NCBI GenBank assembly: GCA_021771815.1
Contig: JAETOE010000031.1
Coordinates: 1-41,313, forward strand
Length of the DNA: 41,313 nt
Reading direction: 5' to 3'
Source of the DNA: Roseburia hominis
Lineage (GTDB): Bacteria; Bacillota; Clostridia; Lachnospirales; Lachnospiraceae
The position numbers and the translations under genes were made by a program. This document shows positions 15,676 to 24,755 of the stretch, piece after piece; the stretch's first letter is position 1, and the number at the start of each line of letters is the position of its first letter. The notes below the pieces were generated by a model, which did no database searches, was not told the origin of the DNA, and saw only the letters and a program-made list of their open reading frames with translations.

Positions 15676-17190
15676 ATGAAATTAAGCGAGATTTGTAAAG
15701 AAATAAAGTATGAATGTCTCAAGGGGAGCATGGAGACGGAGATTCGGGATATCATTTATGATTCCCGCAATCTTACCGAAGGAACCATGTTTGTCTGTAT
15801 GGTGGGCGCGGTGACGGACGGTCATAAGTATATCCCGGACGCGGTGGAAAAAGGAGCTTCGGCGATTGTGGTCGAGCGTGAGGAAGAAGCGGCGCAGATT
15901 CCGGAGGGGATTACCGTGTTAAAAGTGGCGTCGGCGAGAATGGCGCTGGCGCTCATGTCGGCGGCGCTCTTCGGATATCCGGACCGGAAGCTTGTAACGA
16001 TCGGCATTACCGGAACGAAGGGCAAGACGACGACTACCTACATGATTAAGAATGTGCTTGAGATGGCGGGCAAAAAGGTCGGGCTGATCGGAACCATCGG
16101 TGCGATGATCGGGGACTGTCATATTCCGTCGAAGAATACGACGCCGGAATCCTACGAACTTCACCGGATGTTTGCGTCGATGGTGGAAGCGGGCTGTGAG
16201 TATGTCGTGATGGAAGTGTCATCGCAGGGGCTAAAGCTCGACCGTACCGCGGGCATTCAGTTCGATTACGGCGTGTTCACGAATCTTTCCCCGGATCATA
16301 TCGGCCCTACGGAGCACGAGTCGTTTGAGGAATATCTTTTCTGCAAGAGTCTTCTGTTCCGCCAGTGCCGCGTCGGAATCGTCAATGCGGACGATGACCG
16401 TTGGGAAGAGATCTTAAAGGGACACACCTGTGAGGTGCGGACTTTCTCGGCGGCAGGTAATGCGGTGAAGGATAACGTTGTGGATTTATTTGCGTCGGAT
16501 ATCGGATTTATCAATGAGGACGGAAAGCTCGGCATGCATTTTACGGCGAGCGGCTGTATGGATTGTCAGGTCAAGGTGCATATACCGGGCAGATTTTCCG
16601 TCTACAACGCGATGGTGACGATGCTGGTCTGCCATCTGGCGGGAATCCCTAAGGAAGCGGTGCTTGAGGGATTGAACAAGGTGCAGGTCAAGGGGCGCGT
16701 GGAGATACTTCCGGTGTCGAAGGATTACTCCATGATTATTGATTATGCGCACAATGAGGTGAGCACACGAAGCGTTCTTACTACGTTGCTTGAGTATCAT
16801 CCGAAGCGTCTGATCTGCGTTTACGGCGGCGGCGGCAACCGTTCTAAGCTGCGGCGTTATGACATGGGCGAGGTCACAGGCGAGATGGCGGATCTGTGCG
16901 TGCTGACATGCGATAATCCGAGAGATGAGGAGATCCGTGACATCAACGAGGATATCAAGGTCGGACTTGCGAAAAGCAATGGAAAGTACATCGAGATCGA
17001 CGACCGCAAGGAGGCGATCGCCTACTGTATGACGCATGCAAGGAAGGGCGATATGATCGTGCTGCTCGGCAAGGGACATGAGGATTATCAGGAGATTAAG
17101 GGTGTGAAATATCACTTCGATGAGCGCGAGGCGGTCGCAGAGATACTTGACGAGATCAAGGCGGGCACGCGGAAGCTTGTGCGGGAATAA
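15676..17190 (+). CDS. murE: UDP-MurNAc-L-Ala-D-Glu:meso-diaminopimelate ligase
   Basis: A 504-aa cytoplasmic Mur ligase adding the third amino acid of the stem peptide, with ATP. The order is an N-terminal UDP-substrate domain (1-105), a central ATPase domain with GTKGKTTTTYM (about 114-124) and EVSSQGL, and a C-terminal domain with DNPRDEE. DNPR is the signature of meso-DAP-adding MurE enzymes (lysine-adding ones differ), and KGHEDYQ follows near the end. GGGAGG is well placed before the ATG. With dapF just upstream this predicts meso-DAP peptidoglycan. Confidence 0.95.
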   Translation: MKLSEICKEIKYECLKGSMETEIRDIIYDSRNLTEGTMFVCMVGAVTDGHKYIPDAVEKGASAIVVEREEEAAQIPEGITVLKVASARMALALMSAALFGYPDRKLVTIGITGTKGKTTTTYMIKNVLEMAGKKVGLIGTIGAMIGDCHIPSKNTTPESYELHRMFASMVEAGCEYVVMEVSSQGLKLDRTAGIQFDYGVFTNLSPDHIGPTEHESFEEYLFCKSLLFRQCRVGIVNADDDRWEEILKGHTCEVRTFSAAGNAVKDNVVDLFASDIGFINEDGKLGMHFTASGCMDCQVKVHIPGRFSVYNAMVTMLVCHLAGIPKEAVLEGLNKVQVKGRVEILPVSKDYSMIIDYAHNEVSTRSVLTTLLEYHPKRLICVYGGGGNRSKLRRYDMGEVTGEMADLCVLTCDNPRDEEIRDINEDIKVGLAKSNGKYIEIDDRKEAIAYCMTHARKGDMIVLLGKGHEDYQEIKGVKYHFDEREAVAEILDEIKAGTRKLVRE

Positions 17191-17204
17191 AAGAGAATTT
17201 TTGG

Positions 17205-17229
17205 GCAATAGGACGCAAGCTCCTATTGC
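17205..17229. repeat. GCAATAGGA hairpin
   Basis: GCAATAGGA (17205-17213), loop CGCAAGC, TCCTATTGC (17221-17229). The same stem core occurs at 10404-10428, and a half copy occurs at 18231-18239. Confidence 0.6.
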
Positions 17230-17231
17230 AT

Positions 17232-17276
17232 AAATGCCTGTCTTCCAGAATGAAAATGGAGGACAGGCATTTTATA
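17232..17276. terminator. Terminator between murE and the convergent PAP2 gene
   Basis: AAATGCCTGTC...TCCA pairs with TGGA...GACAGGCATTTT around a GAATGAAAA loop. The flanking A and T runs would let it work in both directions. Confidence 0.75.
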
Positions 17277-17289
17277 GTTCAGAAAATGA

Positions 17290-17991
17290 TTATACCTGAT
17301 GCAGTTTGCGTTCGTACTTTCCTGCGCGTACCGGAAAGCGGAACGGATTGCCCACGTAGACGATCCGGTACATGACGGCAGCCATAAGCATTCCTGTCAC
17401 AACGTCGAAGACCGAATGCTGCTTTAAGAACATCGTGGATAAAACGATGCTTACCATAAGGAGAGCGGAACCGTAGCGCACCAGAGGCTTTTTCTTGAAA
17501 TTCTCTGACTGCCATACCGCAATGTTCACGGCGATGGAGTTGTACACATGGATGCTCGGGAACAGGTTCGTCGCCGTGTCTGCGGAATAGAGCCACTTTA
17601 CCAGGTCGACAAAGATATTGTCCCGCGCGAACGTCGCAGGGCGCAGGTAATGTCCGTTCGGATAAATTGTCGATACAATAAGGAAGATGGTCATTCCGGT
17701 AAAGAGCATTGCGCACAGACGGAAATACGCATCCTTATTCTTTAGATAAAAATATCCCATACTCCATGCGACATAGCCGAACCACAGGAAATACGGAATG
17801 ATAAAATATTCGCAGAAAGGAATCAAATCGTCGAGCGCGACATGGATCACATGAAAATGCGTTGTCACTGTTTTCTCAAGATGTCCGAACCACGGAAGAT
17901 AAATCAGAAAATATAGCAGCAGAAAACCATGTTTATTCTTTTCGATGAAAGCGTTTAACGTGCCGTACGCGTTATGTACTCCTGTTTTCAT
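17290..17991 (-). CDS. PAP2-superfamily membrane phosphatase
   Basis: A 233-aa integral membrane protein with about six hydrophobic segments. The acid-phosphatase signature pieces are present: FPSIHVYNS with the catalytic histidine of the SxH motif, and KQHSVFDVVTG with the second histidine and aspartate. Family members act on lipid phosphates such as undecaprenyl pyrophosphate or phosphatidic acid; the substrate cannot be read here. Start at 17991 was chosen because AGAAGGAG precedes it, although the frame is open 26 codons further. It has a separate promoter and is convergent with murE. A role in lipid-carrier recycling would fit the neighbours but is only inference. Confidence 0.85.
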   Translation of the reverse strand: MKTGVHNAYGTLNAFIEKNKHGFLLLYFLIYLPWFGHLEKTVTTHFHVIHVALDDLIPFCEYFIIPYFLWFGYVAWSMGYFYLKNKDAYFRLCAMLFTGMTIFLIVSTIYPNGHYLRPATFARDNIFVDLVKWLYSADTATNLFPSIHVYNSIAVNIAVWQSENFKKKPLVRYGSALLMVSIVLSTMFLKQHSVFDVVTGMLMAAVMYRIVYVGNPFRFPVRAGKYERKLHQV

Positions 17992-18025
17992 GCAATCACT
18001 CCTTCTAAAATCATTTGCTTTTGCG

Positions 18026-18054
18026 ATTATAGCACACGCATTTTTCCGAAACAA
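18026..18054 (-). promoter_or_regulatory. PAP2 gene promoter
   Basis: Minus strand: TTGTTT (18049-18054), 17-bp spacer, TATAAT (18026-18031), about 35 nt before the chosen start; this also supports that start over the longer frame. Confidence 0.7.
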
Positions 18055-18186
18055 TTCCATTTTGGGCAAATTAAGAAAGATTATTGAAAATTTAAGAAAT
18101 AATTAAAGAGCGCCGGGGGATTTTGTGCATATCTACAAGGAAATGAAACGGATATTTTACATAAATATTACGATTCCGGGAAATTG

Positions 18187-18214
18187 TTGACAAGCATTCC
18201 AGGAGAACTATAAT
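18187..18214 (+). promoter_or_regulatory. L,D-transpeptidase promoter
   Basis: TTGACA (18187-18192), 16-bp spacer, TATAAT (18209-18214): both boxes match consensus. Leader of about 100 nt containing a half copy of the GCAATAGGA motif. Confidence 0.8.
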
Positions 18215-18320
18215 TAACGTGTGCTTTTATGCAATAGGAAATGGCACTTTGTTTTCTAAAAATACATATGTGACAGAATCTGGAATATGTTTACTATAAG
18301 AGGAAAGGAAACAAGAAAGT

Positions 18321-19934
18321 ATGAAAAAACGCATCGGACTTGTGCTGGCGGGAATCATAACGGTTCTGGCAGCAGCCTATGTTGGTATGGCGCTGTTTTT
18401 CCAGAGCCATTTTTGCTTTGGGACAACGATTGACGGGATCGCGGTCGGCGGCTGTAATGTGGGAAAGGTGGAGCAGCTTGTCACCGAGGAGATCAACCGT
18501 TATGTCTTAAAGCTTTTGGAGAGAGAGGATGAGACAGAGACGATCGCCGGGGACGCCATTGACCTTGCGCCCGTCTTTCACGGGGAAATCGACACGCTGC
18601 TTAAGGAACAGAACGGATTTGCATGGATCGTTACGCTCTTTGGCGGGAGGGAACTTGAACTGGAGAAGTCCGTTACCTTCGATGAAGAAAAGCTGGATGC
18701 GGTGCTTGGGGAGCTTTCCTGTGTGCAGGAGGAGAACCAGCGCGCTCCGGTAAGCGCGTCCTGCTCGGGGTACTCGAAGGAGGACGGTTACAGTCTGGTG
18801 CCTGCGGACTACGGCACGACTGTTGCAAAGCCGGCATTGAAGGCAGCGGTCATTTCGGCTGTGGAATCGCTTACGGACGAACTTGACTTGTCGGAAAATG
18901 GCTGTTATGAGGATCCCAAAGTGGGAGATGATGATAAAAAGCTTCTCTCTCTGATCGAGGAAATGAACCGCAGCGTGGGAACGACGATCACCTATGACTT
19001 CGGAGAGAAGAAGGAGATCCTGGACGGAGAGACGATCAGTACATGGCTTTCAGCGGCAGATTATGAAGCAATGGTCGATGAGGAGGCGGTGCGCGAGTAT
19101 GTAAAGGAGCTTGCAAAGACCTACAACACGGCGTATAAGCCGAAAACGCTGATGACTTCCTATGGAACGGAGGTCACGATTTCCGGCGGCGCCTACGGCT
19201 GGAAGATCGACAATGACGGCGAGACGGCGCAGATTCTGGAAGATCTTAAGACCGGGGAGGCGATAGAGCGCGAGCCGGTGTATTCCCAGACTGCGAACAG
19301 CCATGGGGAGAATGATTACGGCGATTCCTATGTGGAAATCAATCTGACGGCGCAGCATCTGTTCGTCTACGAGGAGGGGAAGCTTGTCGTCGAGAGCGAT
19401 TTTGTCTCGGGAAATGTGGCGAAGGGACATGGCTCTCCGACCGGAGCGTTTGCAGTTACATACACGACCACGGACGCCGTGCTGCGGGGCGAGGATTACG
19501 AGACTCCGGTGAAATACTGGATGCCGTTCGCGGGGGACGTCGGAATGCACGATGCGACGTGGCGCAGAAGCTTCGGCGGAAATATCTATAAGACGAACGG
19601 CTCTCACGGCTGCATCAATCTGCCGCTTTCCGTGGCGAAGACGATCTATGAGACGATCGACAAGGGCGATCCGGTCTTAGTGTACACGCTTCCGGGCACG
19701 GAGAGCGCCGCTATGGTGCAGCAGGATGCGCAGAACGTTATTGATCTGATCAACAGCATCGGTCCGGTGACGCTGGAGAGCGAGCCCGTTATCACGACGG
19801 CGCGCAACCTCTACAACGCGCTTCCGGATTCGGGAAAAGTATATGTAGGAAATTATGATGTGCTGGTGGCCGCGGAGGCGGCTTTGGAACAGCTTAAGGC
19901 GGCCGGACCGCCGGTGGAGCAGGCAGGTATGTAA
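18321..19934 (+). CDS. L,D-transpeptidase (YkuD) with N-terminal peptidoglycan-binding domains
   Basis: A 537-aa enzyme anchored by one N-terminal membrane helix (about 5-28) with the rest outside the cell. Residues about 35-330 form two VanW/PG-binding-4-type modules (opening FGTTIDGIAVGG; later VTISGGAYGWKIDN). The YkuD catalytic domain (about 335-455) ends in SHGCIN with nucleophile C431. It should form 3-3 cross-links between meso-DAP residues, consistent with the DNPR-type MurE nearby. The last 80 residues are a helical tail (QQDAQNVIDLINSIGPVTLE...) not needed for catalysis, perhaps a surface-association module. The stop codon lies inside the terminator hairpin. Confidence 0.92.
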   Translation: MKKRIGLVLAGIITVLAAAYVGMALFFQSHFCFGTTIDGIAVGGCNVGKVEQLVTEEINRYVLKLLEREDETETIAGDAIDLAPVFHGEIDTLLKEQNGFAWIVTLFGGRELELEKSVTFDEEKLDAVLGELSCVQEENQRAPVSASCSGYSKEDGYSLVPADYGTTVAKPALKAAVISAVESLTDELDLSENGCYEDPKVGDDDKKLLSLIEEMNRSVGTTITYDFGEKKEILDGETISTWLSAADYEAMVDEEAVREYVKELAKTYNTAYKPKTLMTSYGTEVTISGGAYGWKIDNDGETAQILEDLKTGEAIEREPVYSQTANSHGENDYGDSYVEINLTAQHLFVYEEGKLVVESDFVSGNVAKGHGSPTGAFAVTYTTTDAVLRGEDYETPVKYWMPFAGDVGMHDATWRRSFGGNIYKTNGSHGCINLPLSVAKTIYETIDKGDPVLVYTLPGTESAAMVQQDAQNVIDLINSIGPVTLESEPVITTARNLYNALPDSGKVYVGNYDVLVAAEAALEQLKAAGPPVEQAGM

Positions 19935-19947
19935 TGCCTGCTCTTTT
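19917..19947 (+). terminator. Terminator overlapping the L,D-transpeptidase stop codon
   Basis: GAGCAGGCA (19917-19925) pairs perfectly with TGCCTGCTC (19935-19943), followed by TTTT. The left arm is coding and the stop TAA (19932-19934) lies in the loop. Confidence 0.75.
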
Positions 19948-20034
19948 ACTCTATTAGGAAATACAGTGTTGCAGAGTCGGATTCTATTTACATGTTTATG
20001 ATAGAGAATAAGGGTCGGAAAGGACGGAGAAAAG

Positions 20035-20952
20035 ATGATACAGGATATAATGCCGCTGCGTCTGCGCAATGAATTTGAGAACAGACAGCCGGGGAAGGAC
20101 AGCCGGATGATGATATTCCGGGAAAACGAAATTTGTATAAAGAAGGACGGGAAACTTGACTTTCCGCTGTATGGGGACCTGGAAGATTGGTGCCAAAGGA
20201 CGGGAAGCGGGCTGCCGGAGGCGGTCTATCTTTTCTCAGTCGGCGGGGAAAGCTATTTTCTCACAAGTCTGCCGGGGAAATCCAAGAAATCGCAGGAGAG
20301 AGAAGTCCCGCGATCAGCGGGAAGGGAAACATTGGAATTATTGGAAGAGATGTGCGGCGGGGAGGAATTCGCGTTCGTGCGGATGTTTGAGGTGCGTGCA
20401 ATGCATCCGAAGGAGCGTGTGTTTGCGGCGGCGACGGCATGGCACCTGTATCGCTGGTACAGGGATCATCAGTACTGCGGCAGATGCGGCGGCAGACTTT
20501 CCCATGACAGGAAGATGCGTATGCTCTCCTGTCCGGCATGTGGTAATCAGGTGTTCCCGACAGTCGCGCCCGCGGTGATCGTCGGCGTGACGGACGGGGA
20601 GAGGATTCTCATGACAAAGTACGCGAACCGCGAGTACAAGCGATATGCGTTGATTGCAGGATTTACGGAAATCGGGGAGACGGCTGAGGAGACTGTGCAG
20701 CGGGAAGTTTTCGAGGAAGTCGGACTTCATGTGAAGAATATCCGTTATTACAAGAGCCAGCCCTGGGGCTTTGATTCGAACCTGCTGCTCGGCTATTTCT
20801 GTGAACTCGACGGTACCGGGGAGATCGCGCTTGACACCGGGGAGCTTGCAGTGGCGGAGTGGGTGCATTATAAGGATATTCCCGATGACCCGGAAGGCCT
20901 TTCGCTGACAAGGGAGATGATGACGGCATTCCGGGACAGGTTCCGGGAGTAG
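20035..20952 (+). CDS. nudC: NAD(+)/NADH diphosphatase (NudC-type Nudix hydrolase)
   Basis: A 305-aa cytoplasmic enzyme cleaving NAD(H) to NMN(H) and AMP; in this family it can also remove NAD caps from RNA. A variable N-terminal domain (1-140) is followed by a four-cysteine zinc ribbon (C148, C151, C166, C169). The Nudix box GFTEIGETAEETVQREVFEE (catalytic glutamates REVFEEVG) and the NudC-specific motif SQPWGFDSNLLLGY come next. A GGACGGAG ribosome site lies upstream. It is flanked by terminators or promoters and seems monocistronic. Confidence 0.93.
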   Translation: MIQDIMPLRLRNEFENRQPGKDSRMMIFRENEICIKKDGKLDFPLYGDLEDWCQRTGSGLPEAVYLFSVGGESYFLTSLPGKSKKSQEREVPRSAGRETLELLEEMCGGEEFAFVRMFEVRAMHPKERVFAAATAWHLYRWYRDHQYCGRCGGRLSHDRKMRMLSCPACGNQVFPTVAPAVIVGVTDGERILMTKYANREYKRYALIAGFTEIGETAEETVQREVFEEVGLHVKNIRYYKSQPWGFDSNLLLGYFCELDGTGEIALDTGELAVAEWVHYKDIPDDPEGLSLTREMMTAFRDRFRE

Positions 20953-20988
20953 AGGCGGAATTCTGTTTTTGAAAACGGCAGAAAAATC

Positions 20989-21017
20989 TTGACAGAAAAT
21001 AGATGACATTGTATTAT
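20989..21017 (+). promoter_or_regulatory. Promoter of the MacAB-like export operon
   Basis: TTGACA (20989-20994), 17-bp spacer, TATTAT (21012-21017). Predicted leader about 140 nt. Confidence 0.75.
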
Positions 21018-21057
21018 TACAACAGTACAAAGAAACAAACCTTTAGAAAGATGGTAG

Positions 21058-21101
21058 GAATTCGAAAGAATTCTTAAGTTTTACTTAAGCCCGTTTTTTT
21101 T
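21058..21101 (+). other. Leader hairpins with T-run before the export operon
   Basis: GAATTC-GAAA-GAATTC (21058-21073, a GNRA-type loop) is directly followed by CTTAAG-TTTTA-CTTAAG (21073-21089), CCCG and eight T (21094-21101). It resembles a weak attenuator, but the stems are AT-rich. Confidence 0.4.
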
Positions 21102-21160
21102 GAGGCGTGATAATGGTACAATCACCATAAAATGTAAATTAAGACAAGGGAGAGACAAGA

Positions 21161-22588
21161 ATGAAAGACAAAATGCACACAGTAAAAGGCGATGCCGCAG
21201 CGGTCGCAAAGCCGAAGAAGAAAAAGAAGGTGCTGATCGTCGTGTTGGTCGTCATAGCGGTTTTGGTCGCAGCGATCGGTACGATGCTGCACAATGCGAC
21301 GAAGGAAGTGGCGATGGTAAGCAATACGGTGGAGATAGAGCCGGTGCAGAAGCGGGATCTTTCAGATACCATTTCGTTAAAGGGAACGGTTGCGGGAGCA
21401 AGCAGCACGAACGTGACTTCCAAGGCAACGTCGGAGATTACGACGATGAACGTTCAGGTCGGCGATATCGTGCAGGAGGGCGACGTACTCTGTACGCTGG
21501 ATTCCGCATCTATCGAGGAGAAGATTGCCGATCTTGAGAAAACGCTTTCCAATTCGAATGCGATTGACGGTATCAACAACCAGCAGGCGGCGGATGCCGT
21601 ACAGCAGGCGAAGGACGATCAGGCGACACAGCTTGCGGACGCACAGCTCGCGATCCAGCGCGCGCAGGACGAGGTGAGCCGGATCGCGGTGGAGCCGGTT
21701 GACCCTGAGAATCCGAATTCCAAGGACGCTGCGGCGCGTGCGGCAAATCAGGCGCTTGAGGACGCGCAGACCAATTATGCGAAGGTACTTGAGTCAACGA
21801 ACCGTGCAATCCAGGCAGCAGAGCAGAACGCCAAACTCAATCAGTACAAAGATTCCGACAGCACGGCAAAGGATACGCTCAGTGATTTAAAAGAACAGCT
21901 TGCGGACTGTGAGATCGTAGCGCCGCACGGCGGCGTCGTGACTGCCGTAAATTCCAAGGTGGGTGATATCAATACGGAGAAGAACGTGATCTTAACGATT
22001 GAGGACACCAGTTCGCTTAAGATGGTGGCAACCGTGCAGGAGGCAGATGTTCTAAAGCTTGAGGAGGGCATGAAGGCGACTGTGACCGCGGATGCGACCG
22101 GCGAGGAGGAGATGCAGGGAACTGTTACGCGAGTAGTACGTGTGAAGAGCGCGGGCACAGGCAGCGGCGACGCCGCTGCGGCAGGCGGTTACTCGGTGGA
22201 GATTTCCATTGACAGCAAGGATCTGCTGATCGGTATGGCGACGAAAGCGCGGGTCATGATCAAGGAGAAGGGCGCGTGCCTTGCAGTGCCGTATGATCTG
22301 ATCCAGTATGATGAGAACGGCAATGCGTTCGTGATGGTTGCGGAAACGGCGTCTGACGGCTCGGCAACGGCGCACCGTAAGAATATCGAGGTCGGCGAGG
22401 AGGTCGACTACTATACGGAAGTGACCGGCGGTGATTTAAAGGAAGGCGATATGCTGATTTACGACTATACGTTTTCCATTATAGACGGTCAGACCTTTGC
22501 ACCGGAGCAGTTGTACTCTGAGCAGAATATGGGACTTGATGCAGGTGACGGAACAGACCCGGCAGCGGGCGCGGAGGTTGTTGAATAG
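21161..22588 (+). CDS. MacA-like periplasmic-adaptor (HlyD/RND adaptor) subunit of an ABC exporter
   Basis: A 475-aa protein with a lysine-rich cytoplasmic N-terminus and one membrane helix (about 26-44), then an extracellular adaptor: a lipoyl half-motif (VQVGDIVQEGDVLCTLD), an alpha-hairpin coiled coil (about 105-215), the second lipoyl half (EIVAPHGGVVTAVNSKVGD) and beta-barrel domains to about 420. Gram-positive relatives (YknX type) pair with a MacB-like transporter, encoded next. The stop codon overlaps the GTG start of the ATPase gene by 1 nt. The short C-terminal tail is acidic. Substrate not predictable; peptides or antibiotics are typical for the group. Confidence 0.9.
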   Translation: MKDKMHTVKGDAAAVAKPKKKKKVLIVVLVVIAVLVAAIGTMLHNATKEVAMVSNTVEIEPVQKRDLSDTISLKGTVAGASSTNVTSKATSEITTMNVQVGDIVQEGDVLCTLDSASIEEKIADLEKTLSNSNAIDGINNQQAADAVQQAKDDQATQLADAQLAIQRAQDEVSRIAVEPVDPENPNSKDAAARAANQALEDAQTNYAKVLESTNRAIQAAEQNAKLNQYKDSDSTAKDTLSDLKEQLADCEIVAPHGGVVTAVNSKVGDINTEKNVILTIEDTSSLKMVATVQEADVLKLEEGMKATVTADATGEEEMQGTVTRVVRVKSAGTGSGDAAAAGGYSVEISIDSKDLLIGMATKARVMIKEKGACLAVPYDLIQYDENGNAFVMVAETASDGSATAHRKNIEVGEEVDYYTEVTGGDLKEGDMLIYDYTFSIIDGQTFAPEQLYSEQNMGLDAGDGTDPAAGAEVVE

Positions 22589-23286
22589 TGAGTGAACCAG
22601 TAATCCGAATGGAAAAAATAATAAAGACATATTATGAGGGAAAGCCGAATGAACTGGAGATTCTCCACGGCATCGACCTCACCGTGAATCAGGGAGAATT
22701 TGTTTCCATCGTCGGGGAGTCCGGTTCCGGAAAAAGTACATTGATGAATATCATCGGCGTGTTGGATCGGCAGACCGCAGGAAACTATTTTCTTGAGGGA
22801 CAGGACGTCAACAGCATGAGTGATGAGGTGCGCAGTGCGGTCCGCAATCGCAGGATCGGATTTGTATTCCAGAATTTCAATCTGCTTCCGAGAGCGAATG
22901 CGCTGAAAAATGTCATGGTACCGCTGATGTACGGTGAGACAAAGGTAAAGGATCAGAAGGAACGTGCAATGGAAATGCTTAAAATGGTCGGCATGGAGGA
23001 GCGTGCGGGACATCGCCCGAATGAGCTTTCCGGCGGACAGAAGCAGCGTGTCGCAATCGCCAGAGCGATGATCAATGATCCTGCAATTATCCTTGCGGAT
23101 GAGCCGACCGGAGCGCTCGACTCTAAGACGGGGCATATGGTGATGGATCTGTTTCACAGGCTCCACGACGAGCAGGGTAAGACCATCGTGCTTATCACGC
23201 ACTCCCAGGAGCTTGCTTCCGAGACACAGAGAATCGTGACCCTCTTAGACGGTGAGATCGTAGGTGACAAGGGAGGTGCACGTTAA
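22588..23286 (+). CDS. ABC transporter ATP-binding protein (MacB/LolD type)
   Basis: A 232-aa cytoplasmic ATPase starting with GTG, 1 nt overlapping the previous stop. Walker [11 protein letters not shown]-loop [10 protein letters not shown], signature [14 protein letters not shown], Walker [13 protein letters not shown] and the switch histidine in VLITHSQE are all intact. The GALD form of the D-loop is typical of MacB/LolD-like exporters. It powers the permease encoded directly downstream, whose ATG overlaps this stop by 1 nt. Confidence 0.95.
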   Translation: MSEPVIRMEKIIKTYYEGKPNELEILHGIDLTVNQGEFVSIVGESGSGKSTLMNIIGVLDRQTAGNYFLEGQDVNSMSDEVRSAVRNRRIGFVFQNFNLLPRANALKNVMVPLMYGETKVKDQKERAMEMLKMVGMEERAGHRPNELSGGQKQRVAIARAMINDPAIILADEPTGALDSKTGHMVMDLFHRLHDEQGKTIVLITHSQELASETQRIVTLLDGEIVGDKGGAR

Positions 23287-24614
23287 TGTTTTTAGAAAAT
23301 ATCAAAGAAGCGATTACCAGTATCTTTTCGAACAAGATGCGGTCGCTGCTTACGATGCTAGGCATTATCATCGGTATCAGTTCCGTTATCATCATTACGA
23401 CCATTGGCGGATCGATTCAGAGTACGCTGACTGCAACCCTAAATTCTATGGGCGGCAACACAGTCTCCGCCTATGTGGAGGCGAGATACCCGGAGACGGA
23501 CGAGGAGTGGGATACCTGGGTATACCCGGATATGACGGACGAGGACTATGTGACGCAGGAGATGATTGACGGATTGATTGAAGCGTATCCTGACGAGATC
23601 AGCGGTATTGCGGCACAGAGCAATCTGGGCTACGGGCAGATCAAAGACGAGACGGATGCGGACAATTACGCGAATGTCAATGTCGCAGGCATCACGCCGG
23701 AGTACCTTGACTATATGAAGGTTGAGATGTATGCGGGGCGTAATCTGACGAAGACGGATAATGAGACGCAGAAAAAGGTCTGCGTGATAGCAGATACGAT
23801 GGCGGAACGCTATTTTAACGGGAGAGATCCGATTGGCGAGAAGGTTTCCGTGGCGCTCTCGGACGGTTCGATTCACGATTTTGTTATTGTGGGCGTCTAT
23901 AAATACAATCAGGCGTTGTTCGGGCAGGTGGACACGTCCATACCGGAGAAGGACAGAAGTACGCTGATGATTATTCCACTGCAGACCTGTTTCAAGCTGC
24001 AGGGAACGGATCAGACCGGATATGATTACTTTAATCTTCTGCTCACGCCGCTTGCGGATGTGGAACAGGCGACGGCTGATATCACGTCATATTTCGACGA
24101 GATTTATGCGGACAATACGAATTTCCATATCTACGCATATAATATGCAGTCGGATCTTGGAATGATTAACACGGTGCTCAATGTCATTACCGTGGCGGTG
24201 TCCGGTATCGCAGCGATCTCCCTGATCGTAGGCGGCGTCGGCGTTATGAACATCATGCTCGTGTCCATCACGGAGCGCACCAGAGAAATCGGTGTGCGTA
24301 TGGCGCTTGGCGCGAAGCGGCGCACGATCCGGCAGCAGTTCGTCATTGAGGCGATCGTGCTCTGTCTGATCGGAGGTATCATCGGTATCTTGATCGGCGT
24401 CGGAATCGGCGCATTGCTCGGAACCGTGGCAGGCTTTGTCATCCAGAACATGTATGCGGAGTATTCGAACTTTATTATCATGGAGGTGCATCCTTCCGGA
24501 ACGGCAATTATGCTCTCCTTGTTCTTCTCGATGCTGACGGGCGTATTCTTCGGATACTATCCGGCGAACAAGGCGGCGAAGATGGAGGTCATCGACGCGC
24601 TGCGCTACGAGTAG
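23286..24614 (+). CDS. MacB-like ABC transporter permease (FtsX domain)
   Basis: A 442-aa membrane protein with MacB topology: one N-terminal helix (about 18-40), a large extracellular MacB core domain (about 45-280), then three C-terminal helices (about 290-315, 345-375, 405-425) forming the FtsX domain, with the conserved segment TERTREIGVRMALGAKRRTI before helix 3. It is the last gene of the operon and is followed by a strong terminator. With the adaptor and ATPase it should form a tripartite-like mechanotransmission exporter adapted to a single membrane. Confidence 0.93.
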   Translation: MFLENIKEAITSIFSNKMRSLLTMLGIIIGISSVIIITTIGGSIQSTLTATLNSMGGNTVSAYVEARYPETDEEWDTWVYPDMTDEDYVTQEMIDGLIEAYPDEISGIAAQSNLGYGQIKDETDADNYANVNVAGITPEYLDYMKVEMYAGRNLTKTDNETQKKVCVIADTMAERYFNGRDPIGEKVSVALSDGSIHDFVIVGVYKYNQALFGQVDTSIPEKDRSTLMIIPLQTCFKLQGTDQTGYDYFNLLLTPLADVEQATADITSYFDEIYADNTNFHIYAYNMQSDLGMINTVLNVITVAVSGIAAISLIVGGVGVMNIMLVSITERTREIGVRMALGAKRRTIRQQFVIEAIVLCLIGGIIGILIGVGIGALLGTVAGFVIQNMYAEYSNFIIMEVHPSGTAIMLSLFFSMLTGVFFGYYPANKAAKMEVIDALRYE

Positions 24615-24670
24615 ACAGATACATATTATTTATTTTGGAAAAAAGTGTTCCATGCAAAATGAATGGAAAA

Positions 24671-24724
24671 GAAGCTGTCGCTTTCACGAGTGGAAATTCG
24701 TGAAGCGGCAGCTTCTTTTTTGCT
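24671..24724 (+). terminator. Strong terminator after the export operon
   Basis: GAAGCTG(T)CGCTTTCACGA pairs with TCGTGAAGCGGCAGCTTC (24671-24689 with about 24698-24715) with one mispair and one bulge, followed by six T. It also separates the operon from the convergent GH42 gene. Confidence 0.85.
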
Positions 24725-24755
24725 ATTTTTATGATTTATTTAAAAGAAAAAAACT

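Noticed and set aside
16486-17208. 240-codon minus-strand frame opposite murE
   Set aside because: murE is certain by motifs; the antisense frame has no domain and no start signals.
18321-19934. VanW-type glycopeptide-resistance protein linked to the VanR/VanS-like pair
   Set aside because: The N-terminal modules are VanW-like, but the protein ends in a full YkuD domain and lies 15 kb away from the regulators; no vanH, vanA or vanX genes are present.
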